This document shows positions 1-7,965 of a stretch of DNA of 64,000 nt, piece after piece; positions within the stretch are counted from its first letter, which is position 1; every line of letters starts with the position of its first letter. This stretch comes from an uncultured Formosa sp. (GTDB taxonomy: Bacteria; Bacteroidota; Bacteroidia; Flavobacteriales; Flavobacteriaceae), in the NCBI RefSeq assembly GCF_947500765.1, contig NZ_CANMTH010000009.1, positions 62,001 through 126,000 of the forward strand, in the 5' to 3' direction. The translations under genes were made by a program, and so were the position numbers. The notes under the pieces are model-generated. The model did not search any database and was not told where the DNA came from. It saw only the letters and a list, made by a program, of their open reading frames with translations.

Positions 1-2
1 AA

Positions 3-140
3 AACCAATCGCAAATGTACCTCTCCATAACCGAATTAGAAACCCATTACAAGGAATTTGAATCTGAATTCACCTCCTTTTTTGAAGAATTACGCCAGTT
101 TTCTCACACGAAACTAAACACCATTATAAATAACATATGA
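3..140 (+). CDS. 3' end of an unidentified gene (partial)
   Basis: A reading frame is open from the window edge to a TGA at 138-140 and gives about 45 residues, ending TKLNTIINNI after an acidic, aromatic-rich stretch (ELETHYKEFESEF). Its stop overlaps the ATG of the next gene in the ATGA arrangement typical of translational coupling, which is the main support that it is real. I do not recognise the family from this tail. The start lies outside the window. Confidence 0.5.
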   Translation, partial: NQSQMYLSITELETHYKEFESEFTSFFEELRQFSHTKLNTIINNI

Positions 141-1846
141 AGCCTAGTTACTACATCCTTATATTCTTTTTAATAGTATCTGCTTGTAAAGAATCTCCAA
201 CGAAAACAGAAGAAAAAACCACAGAGGCTGTTACAGGCGTTATCGCTAAAAAAGCCATGGTCGTTTCCGCAAGAGAAGAAGCCTCTATAATAGGAACCTC
301 TATTTTAAAACAAGGCGGAAATGTGTTTGATGCCATGATGGCAACAGAATTATCGCTTGCCGTAGCTTATCCATACGCTGGAAATTTAGGTGGTGGCGGA
401 TTTATGGTATACCGCTTAAATAATGGCGATATTGGTGCCTTAGACTATCGTGAAAAAGCCCCAATGGCTGCAACAAAAACCATGTATTTAGACGAAGACG
501 GAAATGTAATTCCAGACAAAAGTACACTTGGCGGCATGGCTATTGGTGTACCCGGAACGGTTGCAGGGGTATTTGCTGCTCATGACAAATTTGGAAGTTT
601 ACCTATAGCTACAATCTTAAAACCTGTAATTGCTTTAGCCAAACGCGGCGTTATTGTCACTGAAAAACAAGCAAAACGTATTCAAGCAAAACGCAAGTTA
701 TTTCAAGAAGTAAATAAAGACACCATTATTTTTGATGCCGATTGGAAAGCTAACGACACCATTAAATATCCTGTTTTAGCAAACACTTTAGAACGGATTT
801 TAAAAACAGGTAAAGACGGATTTTATAAAGGTGAAGTCGCAAAAACATTAGCGACATTCATTCAAAATAATGGAGGAATCCTTACCGAAGAAGATTTAGC
901 AAATTACGAAGCAAAATGGAGAACTCCTGTCGTTTTTAATTACGATGATCTAAAAGTTATTTCTATGTCACCTCCGTCTAGTGGCGGTATTTGTTTAGGT
1001 CAGATAATGAATATGATAGAACCATACGACCTTGCGAGTTTAGGACACAATAGCACCAAAGCCATTCAAATAATTACAGAAGCAGAACGTCGTGCGTATG
1101 CAGATAGAAGTTACTATTTAGGTGATCCAGATTTTGTTGAAATACCGACTAAAAAATTACTAAGCGATGCCTATCTTAAAGATAGAATGGCCAATGTATC
1201 TTTCGATAAAGCCACTTTATCATCGTCCTTAAAGCATGGAAATGTAGAGCTTGTTGAAAGCGACGAAACCACACACTACTCTATAGTAGACCAGTTTGGA
1301 AATGCCATTGCAGTCACCACAACTTTAAACGGAGCATACGGTTCTAAACTATACTGTTCAGAATTAGGATTCTTTTTAAATAACGAAATGGACGATTTTA
1401 GCAGCAAACCAGGCGAACCAAATATGTTTGGTTTAATTGGTGCCGAAGCAAATAGTATTGCGCCACAAAAACGGATGCTGAGTTCTATGACACCAACTAT
1501 TGTTGAAAAAGATGGCGAGCTATTCATGACTGTTGGTACACCTGGAGGCTCTACCATAATTACTTGTGTATTACAAACCATTTTAAATGTACACGACTAT
1601 AATATGGGCATGCAAGAAGCCGTTAATGCACCACGCTTTCACCACCAATGGTTACCCGACGAAATACTTATGGAACCCTCTAAATTTAGTCGTGAAACCA
1701 TATCAGAATTAGAGCAAAAAGGCTATCATATTAATGAAAAAGATGCACCGGTTATTGGTCGTGTAGATGGAATTTTAAAACGACAAAACGGAACTTTAGA
1801 AGCTGGTGCAGATTATCGTGGAGATGATACTGCAATTGGATTTTAA
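137..1846 (+). CDS. ggt: Gamma-glutamyltransferase, lipoprotein
   Basis: This 569-residue protein is a gamma-glutamyltransferase, an Ntn hydrolase that removes or transfers the gamma-glutamyl group of glutathione and related peptides. The N-terminus is a lipoprotein signal ending in VSAC (Cys17), so the enzyme is probably anchored in the cell envelope on the periplasmic side. The autoprocessing site is clear: TTHYSIVD, in which Thr378 should become the first residue of the small subunit and the catalytic nucleophile. Downstream LSSMTP (oxyanion serines) and GTPGGS match the family. The length fits the roughly 570-580 residues of bacterial GGTs. The start is supported by the ATGA overlap with the gene upstream. 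The next gene begins 31 bases after the stop and may be cotranscribed. Confidence 0.95.
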   Translation: MKPSYYILIFFLIVSACKESPTKTEEKTTEAVTGVIAKKAMVVSAREEASIIGTSILKQGGNVFDAMMATELSLAVAYPYAGNLGGGGFMVYRLNNGDIGALDYREKAPMAATKTMYLDEDGNVIPDKSTLGGMAIGVPGTVAGVFAAHDKFGSLPIATILKPVIALAKRGVIVTEKQAKRIQAKRKLFQEVNKDTIIFDADWKANDTIKYPVLANTLERILKTGKDGFYKGEVAKTLATFIQNNGGILTEEDLANYEAKWRTPVVFNYDDLKVISMSPPSSGGICLGQIMNMIEPYDLASLGHNSTKAIQIITEAERRAYADRSYYLGDPDFVEIPTKKLLSDAYLKDRMANVSFDKATLSSSLKHGNVELVESDETTHYSIVDQFGNAIAVTTTLNGAYGSKLYCSELGFFLNNEMDDFSSKPGEPNMFGLIGAEANSIAPQKRMLSSMTPTIVEKDGELFMTVGTPGGSTIITCVLQTILNVHDYNMGMQEAVNAPRFHHQWLPDEILMEPSKFSRETISELEQKGYHINEKDAPVIGRVDGILKRQNGTLEAGADYRGDDTAIGF

Positions 1847-1877
1847 ATCCATAATATTGTAACACTAAATCAGAACT

Positions 1878-2594
1878 ATGTCTGCAAAGAAAATTCTTAA
1901 AATCTGTGGTGGAATTATTGTATTCCTAACACTACCTACATTATTATTTTTTGGGTATTTATATGTTAGATATGATGAAGATTTACCTCAGGCCACACCT
2001 ACCAAAGAAGCCGATATTGTAGCAAAAAAAATGCTTGATGCATTAGATTATAAGGCCTACAAAAAAACAAGTTATATTGAATGGACCTTTAATAAACGTC
2101 ATCATTTTAAATGGACCAAGAATGCCGATTTTTGTGAAGTGTATTGGAAAAACGTGAGAGTAGATCTACAATTAAATGCACCAAACACAAGTAAAGTACT
2201 TGTTAATAACACTCACATAACTGGTGAAGAAGCTCAGGAATATATAGACAAAGCGGTAGAATATTTTAATAACGATTCGTTTTGGATTGTTGCTCCTTAT
2301 AAAGTATTTGACGCTGGTACAACACGTAGTTTAGTTCCGTTAGAAGACAACAAACAAGGCCTTTTAATTTCGTACACTACAGGAGGAAGTACACCTGGCG
2401 ATTCGTATATGTGGCTATTAGATGAAAATTATAAACCTTCGGCATTTAAAATGTGGGTATCTATTTTACCATTAAATGGACTAGAAGCGTCGTGGAGTAA
2501 TTGGACGACAACAGAAACTGGAGCACAACTTCCTGAATTTCATCAATTACTGTTTCTGGGTCTAGATATTACAAATATCAAAACAGCATTCTAA
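1878..2594 (+). CDS. Membrane-anchored protein of unknown function
   Basis: The product is 238 residues long with one hydrophobic helix near the N-terminus (about residues 7-29) followed by a soluble, aromatic-rich domain that would face the periplasm. Motifs such as FKWTKNADFCEVYW and SYTTGGSTPGDSYMW suggest a compact beta-rich fold, but I do not recognise the family. It follows ggt by 31 bases on the same strand, so cotranscription is likely. No catalytic motif or lipobox is visible. Confidence 0.75.
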   Translation: MSAKKILKICGGIIVFLTLPTLLFFGYLYVRYDEDLPQATPTKEADIVAKKMLDALDYKAYKKTSYIEWTFNKRHHFKWTKNADFCEVYWKNVRVDLQLNAPNTSKVLVNNTHITGEEAQEYIDKAVEYFNNDSFWIVAPYKVFDAGTTRSLVPLEDNKQGLLISYTTGGSTPGDSYMWLLDENYKPSAFKMWVSILPLNGLEASWSNWTTTETGAQLPEFHQLLFLGLDITNIKTAF

Positions 2595-2887
2595 TTGTTA
2601 AGTATATTTACACCTCTAGATACCAAACAATTCCATGCTTTAAAAGAGCACGAGGTATAATATTTGTTTTAAATTCAGGATAGCACACTTCAACCACCTG
2701 ACAATAATTCAATTTTAACACACAAAAAGCCTACATAAATAACAAATTCATAAAATATAAGTGTATTTTTTATTATTTTAAAAACCACAACAACACTTAA
2801 TTCTATTTGATTTTTTAAAAACACCATTGAAATTCAATTTTTGAAGATATAATTTATTAATTTTGATTAACCAACTATTTAAAAGGC
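2595..2887. other. AT-rich intergenic stretch
   Basis: This spacer separates the ggt pair from the DUF937-OmpA gene. It has no clear terminator hairpin and no TAnnTTTG element. On the minus strand a frame of about 40 codons ends at a TAA complementary to 2608-2610 and reads as plausible protein (PRALLKHGIVWYLEV at its end) but has no start; it may be a gene remnant. Confidence 0.4.
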
Positions 2888-4087
2888 ATGGATAACCATT
2901 TATTAAAACCTTTAAGTCATTATATCACTCCCGACTTAATAACTCAAGCTGCTGATACTTTAGACGAATCGGAAACGAGTGTTTTTAAAGCGATGTCCTC
3001 CTCGATTCCTACGCTTTTAACCGGACTATTAAATAATATAACCGACACAACTTTTATAGATAAGATTATTAATCTGGCTAACCATGAAGAATTAGATGCT
3101 TCTCATATACTTTCAGACCCAACGACTTTACTAACAAATAAGAGTAATCAATTCACTTTAGATGCAGGAACAAGCACTCTAAATATGCTTTTTGATACCA
3201 AACAGTCTAGTTTGTTAGATCTTTTAGGAAATGCTTCTGGAGTAAAAAAACCATCTGTTTTCCGATTATTGCATATGACTGCTCCTATGCTATTAGCTTT
3301 TATAAAGCAATCTGATTTTGATACAGACCTTTTAATTAAAACGTTATTATCTGAAAAAGACGATATTTTAATGGCTACTCCTGTAGGATTACAAGCCTTA
3401 CTAAGTAAAGAATCGGCAGTAAAACCTCAAGTCTTTACAAGAACTAAAAAAAACAAAAAGAAAGAAACGGAAGCCATTAAACACAGATGGATTATACCCT
3501 TCTTAATCTTTGTTGCCTCTATACTATTATTTGTAATAATGAAAAAAAGTGATGGAGAACCCGACACACCTATTATGCCAAACAAGGTTCCCGAAACACT
3601 AAGCGAACCAATAGAACCTTTGGTTAAAGACACAAAAACAGATATTACATTACCAAACGGCTATACGTTTAAAGCTTCGGAAACGGGGTTAGAAAACAAT
3701 CTGTCTGCTTGGTTAGCCCAAACCGATACGATTGCAAATAAAGACCAGTGGTTTAATTTCGATAAGTTATTATTTCCTACAGCAGAGGCTAAACTCTTAC
3801 CAGAATCTAACCTTCAACTTAAAAATCTAGTTGAAATTTTAAATGCATACCCTAATATTTCTATAAAAATAGGAGGTTATACAGACAATACTGGAGATGC
3901 AAATACCAATTTAAAATTATCTAGCGACAGAGCTCAAAACGTAGTAAACGAACTAATTTCTATGGGAATCGACCCTAAACGATTGTCGGCAGAAGGCTAT
4001 GGAAATCAACACCCTGTTGCTTCAAACGATACAGAAATTGGACGCTCAAAAAACAGAAGAATTGCCTTGCGTATTACAAGCAAATAA
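2888..4087 (+). CDS. DUF937 - transmembrane - OmpA peptidoglycan-binding protein
   Basis: The protein (399 residues) has three parts. Residues about 10-165 form a helical DUF937-like domain, with a characteristic stretch around LLGNASGVKKPSVFRLL. A Lys-rich linker precedes one membrane helix at about 200-219 (IIPFLIFVASILLFVIM). Residues about 288-399 are an OmpA-family C-terminal domain with the usual peptidoglycan-contacting signature, including KLSSDRAQNVVNEL and GRSKNRRIALRI. Topology therefore suggests a cytoplasmic DUF937 domain, an inner-membrane anchor and a periplasmic domain that grips the cell wall. The gene stands alone between an AT-rich spacer and a strong terminator. The role of DUF937 is not known to me, so function beyond wall attachment is open. 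Confidence 0.85.
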   Translation: MDNHLLKPLSHYITPDLITQAADTLDESETSVFKAMSSSIPTLLTGLLNNITDTTFIDKIINLANHEELDASHILSDPTTLLTNKSNQFTLDAGTSTLNMLFDTKQSSLLDLLGNASGVKKPSVFRLLHMTAPMLLAFIKQSDFDTDLLIKTLLSEKDDILMATPVGLQALLSKESAVKPQVFTRTKKNKKKETEAIKHRWIIPFLIFVASILLFVIMKKSDGEPDTPIMPNKVPETLSEPIEPLVKDTKTDITLPNGYTFKASETGLENNLSAWLAQTDTIANKDQWFNFDKLLFPTAEAKLLPESNLQLKNLVEILNAYPNISIKIGGYTDNTGDANTNLKLSSDRAQNVVNELISMGIDPKRLSAEGYGNQHPVASNDTEIGRSKNRRIALRITSK

Positions 4088-4108
4088 TTTTAATTACAAC
4101 TATATTTT

Positions 4109-4143
4109 AAAAGCTGATGCATCATATGCATCAGCTTTTTTTT
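4109..4143 (+). terminator. Rho-independent terminator
   Basis: A perfect 11-bp stem AAGCTGATGCA / TGCATCAGCTT (4111-4121 with 4127-4137, loop TCATA) is followed by a run of T. It lies 22 bases after the stop of the DUF937-OmpA gene and ends that transcript. Confidence 0.9.
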
Positions 4144-4257
4144 ATGATCATTGCTAATACAAAAGACATTTTTTTCAAAATAAACCCCTACAATACCCCC
4201 TTCATTTTTAACAATTTACTAAGACTCTTGGCGTTTCCTTTTTCATCATAAAATCAG

Positions 4258-4265
4258 TATCTTTG
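4258..4265 (+). promoter_or_regulatory. Bacteroidota -7 element of uvrA
   Basis: TATCTTTG matches the Bacteroidota -7 consensus TAnnTTTG exactly. Transcription should begin a few bases downstream, near 4270-4275. This position rules out the in-frame TTG at 4263 as the uvrA start, because that codon lies inside the promoter element. The upstream -33 element is weak (TTTC at 4234-4237). Confidence 0.7.
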
Positions 4266-4280
4266 AGACTTTGCATTTCT

Positions 4281-7112
4281 ATGAGCAAGTTCGAAGAATA
4301 TATTGAAGTTAAGGGTGCCCGAGTGCACAATTTAAAAAACATTGACGTGTCTATACCTAGAGACAAACTCGTTGTAATTACGGGTTTATCGGGAAGTGGA
4401 AAATCGTCTTTAGCTTTCGACACCATTTATGCCGAAGGCCAGCGCCGTTATATTGAAACGTTTTCTGCTTATGCACGTCAGTTTTTAGGCGGACTGGAAC
4501 GTCCTGATGTCGACAAAATTGATGGCTTATCTCCTGTTATTGCTATAGAACAAAAAACGACAAGCAAATCGCCACGGTCTACAGTAGGAACGATTACAGA
4601 GATTTACGATTTTTTACGTCTGTTATACGCAAGAGCTAGTGATGCTTACAGTTATAATACTGGCGAGCAAATGGTAAGTTATAGCGACGAGCAAATTAAA
4701 CAGTTAATTATTGAAGACTATAAAGGGAAACGTATAAATATTCTCGCTCCCGTTATACGATCTAGAAAAGGGCATTATCGTGAATTATTTGAACAGATAG
4801 CAAAACAAGGCTTTGTAAAAGTAAGAACAGATGGCGAAATTCGAGACCTTGTAAAAGGCATGAAGTTAGATCGTTATAAAATGCATGATATCGAAATCGT
4901 TATCGATCGTTTAAAAATTGATAGCAATGCCGACAACGATAAACGCCTTTCTGAAACTATAAATACAGCAATGTATCATGGTGATGATGTGTTAATGGTT
5001 ATCGATCAAGACACTAACGAAGCACGTTATTTTAGTCGTTTACTTATGTGTCCATCTACAGGTATATCGTATCCAAATCCTGAACCTAATAATTTCTCAT
5101 TCAACTCCCCAAAAGGAGCTTGTCCGAAATGTAATGGAATTGGTCAACTGTACCAAGTAAACATTTCTAAAATTATTCCTGATCCAAGTTTATCTATAAA
5201 AGCAGGTGCTCTAGCACCACACGGACCAGAAAAAAACAGTTGGATTTTTAAGCAATTACAACTTATCGCACAACACTACAATTTTAAATTGACAGATCCC
5301 TATAAAGATATCCCTGAAGCCGCTAAGCAGATGATTTTATACGGCGGAAAAGAGAAATTTTCTGTTGAAAGTAAAACTTTAGGTATAACTCGAGATTATA
5401 AAATCGATTTTGAAGGTGTTGCTAATTTTATTGAAAGTCAGTATGAAAATGCACAAACTACAACACTAAAACGTTGGGCTAAAGAATATATGGACAAAGT
5501 TGATTGTGAGGTTTGTCAAGGCACACGACTTAGAAAAGAATCATTATATTTTAAAGTCAATGGCTTAAATATAGCCGAATTAGCAAATAAAGACATTAGT
5601 GATTTATCGGTTTGGTTTAAAGACTTAAACACCCATTTATCGTCTAAACAAGTTCAAATTGGTGAAGAAATTATAAAAGAAATTAGTACGCGTCTTCAGT
5701 TTTTATTAGATGTTGGTTTAGATTATTTATCGTTAAACCGAAGCTCTAAATCCTTATCTGGAGGAGAAGCACAACGCATTAGATTAGCAACACAAATTGG
5801 ATCGCAATTGGTTGGTGTACTTTATATTTTAGACGAACCAAGTATTGGTTTACATCAGCGTGATAATGAAAAGTTAATCAACTCATTAATTTCTCTTCGC
5901 GATGTTGGAAACTCTGTTATTGTGGTAGAACATGATAAGGATATGATAGAACGTGCCGATTATGTTATTGACATCGGACCAAAAGCAGGACGTTATGGTG
6001 GTGAAATAATTAGTCAGGGCACCCCTGCCGAATTACTAAAACAACATACGTTAACCGCAGAATATATTAACGGGACAAAAGCTATAGAAATCCCTAAAAA
6101 ACGACGTGAAGGTAACGGCCATTTATTAACCTTAAAAGGCTGTACTGGAAACAATTTAAAAAATGTAAGTGTTTCATTTCCTTTAGGAAAAATGATAGGA
6201 GTTACTGGCGTTTCAGGAAGTGGAAAATCGACTTTAATTAACGAAACCCTCTACCCTATTTTAAACGCTTATTATTTTAATGGCGTTAAAAAACCAATGC
6301 CGTACAAAAGCATAAAAGGTTTAGAACATTTAGATAAGGTTATCGATATTAATCAGTCGCCTATTGGTCGTACACCTCGAAGTAATCCAGCAACATACAC
6401 CGGTGTGTTTAGCGAAATAAGAAGTTTGTTTGCTAAAATCCCTGAAGCCATGATTCGTGGTTACAAACCAGGAAGATTCAGTTTTAATGTTAAAGGCGGA
6501 CGTTGTGAAACCTGCCAAGGAGGAGGTTTACGCGTAATAGAAATGAACTTTTTACCAGATGTATACGTAGAATGTGAAACCTGTCAAGGGAAACGTTTTA
6601 ACAGAGAAACACTAGAAATTAGATACAAAGGAAAATCGATTAGCGATGTGCTAAACATGACTATAAACGAAGCTGTACCGTTTTTCGAGAATATTCCTAA
6701 AATTCATAAAAAAGTAAAAACAATTCAAGATGTTGGATTAGGTTATATAACACTCGGACAACAGAGTACAACACTTTCTGGAGGAGAAGCACAACGTATA
6801 AAACTTGCGACAGAATTAAGTAAACGCGATACAGGAAATACATTCTATATTTTAGATGAACCCACAACAGGACTTCATTTTGAAGATATTCGTGTGCTTA
6901 TGATTGTTCTTAACAAACTAGCAGACAAAGGGAATACAGTACTTATTATTGAACACAATTTAGACGTTATAAAAACCGTTGATCATATTATAGATATTGG
7001 TTACGAAGGCGGTAAAGGCGGTGGTAAAGTAATCGTTGAAGGCACACCCGAAGAAGTTGCAAAACACAAAAAAAGTTACACCGCTAAATTCCTTAAAAAA
7101 GAATTAAATTAG
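4281..7112 (+). CDS. uvrA: Excinuclease ABC subunit UvrA
   Basis: UvrA is the damage-sensing dimeric ATPase of nucleotide excision repair; it loads UvrB on damaged DNA. The 943-residue product has both ABC modules: Walker A GLSGSGKSS near residue 34 and GVSGSGKST near 642, each with an LSGGEAQRI signature and an ILDEP Walker B. The UvrB-binding region is present (INILAPVIRSRKGHY), so this is not the short class lacking it. The second zinc module is intact (CETCQG ... CETCQG). The first module has MCPSTG ... CPKCNG, with Thr where E. coli UvrA has the second cysteine. I place the start at ATG 4281 because an upstream in-frame TTG overlaps the promoter. The next gene follows after 14 bases. Confidence 0.95.
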   Translation: MSKFEEYIEVKGARVHNLKNIDVSIPRDKLVVITGLSGSGKSSLAFDTIYAEGQRRYIETFSAYARQFLGGLERPDVDKIDGLSPVIAIEQKTTSKSPRSTVGTITEIYDFLRLLYARASDAYSYNTGEQMVSYSDEQIKQLIIEDYKGKRINILAPVIRSRKGHYRELFEQIAKQGFVKVRTDGEIRDLVKGMKLDRYKMHDIEIVIDRLKIDSNADNDKRLSETINTAMYHGDDVLMVIDQDTNEARYFSRLLMCPSTGISYPNPEPNNFSFNSPKGACPKCNGIGQLYQVNISKIIPDPSLSIKAGALAPHGPEKNSWIFKQLQLIAQHYNFKLTDPYKDIPEAAKQMILYGGKEKFSVESKTLGITRDYKIDFEGVANFIESQYENAQTTTLKRWAKEYMDKVDCEVCQGTRLRKESLYFKVNGLNIAELANKDISDLSVWFKDLNTHLSSKQVQIGEEIIKEISTRLQFLLDVGLDYLSLNRSSKSLSGGEAQRIRLATQIGSQLVGVLYILDEPSIGLHQRDNEKLINSLISLRDVGNSVIVVEHDKDMIERADYVIDIGPKAGRYGGEIISQGTPAELLKQHTLTAEYINGTKAIEIPKKRREGNGHLLTLKGCTGNNLKNVSVSFPLGKMIGVTGVSGSGKSTLINETLYPILNAYYFNGVKKPMPYKSIKGLEHLDKVIDINQSPIGRTPRSNPATYTGVFSEIRSLFAKIPEAMIRGYKPGRFSFNVKGGRCETCQGGGLRVIEMNFLPDVYVECETCQGKRFNRETLEIRYKGKSISDVLNMTINEAVPFFENIPKIHKKVKTIQDVGLGYITLGQQSTTLSGGEAQRIKLATELSKRDTGNTFYILDEPTTGLHFEDIRVLMIVLNKLADKGNTVLIIEHNLDVIKTVDHIIDIGYEGGKGGGKVIVEGTPEEVAKHKKSYTAKFLKKELN

Positions 7113-7126
7113 CAAAAGAAGATAAA

Positions 7127-7822
7127 ATGATTATGACAAAAGAACAACATCCTAAAGGTTGGAATGAAATAAAGACAAACGATTCATGGGCTATTTTTAA
7201 AATCATGGGTGAATTTGTAAATGGTTTTGAAAAAATGAGCACCGTTGGTCCTTGTATATCAATTTTTGGATCTGCAAGAACTAAACCAGAAGATAAATAC
7301 TATCAATTAGCAGAACGCGTAGCCAATAAAATTGTAGATGAAGGTTACGGTGTAATTACTGGCGGAGGACCTGGAATTATGGAAGCTGGAAATAAAGGTG
7401 CGCATTTAGGCGGCGGAACATCGGTGGGTTTAAACATTAAATTACCGTTCGAACAACACGACAACCCGTATATCAATCCCGATAAAAGTTTAGATTTCGA
7501 TTACTTTTTTGTTAGAAAATTAATGTTTGTAAAGTACTCTCAAGGATTTGTGGTACTTCCTGGTGGTTTTGGAACTCTAGATGAATTATTCGAATCTATT
7601 ACCCTAATTCAGACCGGAAAAATAGAACAGTTTCCTATAATTTTAGTCGGAAAAGATTACTGGGCAGGCTTATTCGAGTGGATAAAATCTACTATGCTAG
7701 CAAAACACAATACCATTAGCGCTAAAGACTTAGACCTAATACATATTGTAGACACTGAAGATGAGGTAGTTAATATTCTTAACGAATTTTATAACGAATC
7801 TAATTTTAGCCTAAATTTTTAA
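7127..7822 (+). CDS. LOG-family (TIGR00730-type) nucleotide phosphoribohydrolase-like protein
   Basis: The 231-residue product has a Rossmann fold with the family signatures GGGPGIMEAGNKGA and PGGFGTLDE. Proteins of this family, once called lysine decarboxylases, include LOG enzymes that release a free base from cytokinin- or purine-type nucleoside monophosphates; the PGGxGTxxE motif holds the active-site residues. It starts 14 bases after uvrA and is probably cotranscribed with it, using the uvrA promoter. A second ATG two codons in (7133) is an alternative start. The exact nucleotide substrate cannot be deduced. Confidence 0.88.
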   Translation: MIMTKEQHPKGWNEIKTNDSWAIFKIMGEFVNGFEKMSTVGPCISIFGSARTKPEDKYYQLAERVANKIVDEGYGVITGGGPGIMEAGNKGAHLGGGTSVGLNIKLPFEQHDNPYINPDKSLDFDYFFVRKLMFVKYSQGFVVLPGGFGTLDELFESITLIQTGKIEQFPIILVGKDYWAGLFEWIKSTMLAKHNTISAKDLDLIHIVDTEDEVVNILNEFYNESNFSLNF

Positions 7823-7870
7823 CATGAATTAATAAGATTAAATTCCTTTAAAAATATATCTTTCCAACTA

Positions 7871-7921
7871 TATATTTGTAGTGATGCTTTAGTTAAACTA
7901 AGAATGACTAAAGCATTACTA
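7871..7921 (+). promoter_or_regulatory. -7 promoter element followed at once by a 15-bp leader hairpin
   Basis: TATATTTG at 7871-7878 matches the Bacteroidota -7 consensus. The bases right after it, 7879-7893 (TAGTGATGCTTTAGT), pair with 7907-7921 (ACTAAAGCATTACTA) over 15 positions with one G-U wobble and a 13-nt loop. Transcripts starting about 5-8 nt past the promoter would carry most of this hairpin at the very 5' end, about 45 nt before the start codon of the next gene. There is no T-run after it, so it is not a typical terminator for the LOG gene. Confidence 0.65.
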
Positions 7922-7965
7922 TAAAAGTTAAAGACAATTGTAAAATTAAAATTTTAAAAAGTAAC

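Noticed and set aside
4263..4280. Upstream TTG start for uvrA adding six residues
   Set aside because: The TTG overlaps a perfect -7 promoter element, and UvrA proteins begin at the sequence encoded from the ATG at 4281.
7879..7921. Hairpin read as a terminator of the LOG-family gene
   Set aside because: There is no T-run after the stem, and a perfect -7 element stands directly before it, so a leader structure is the better reading.
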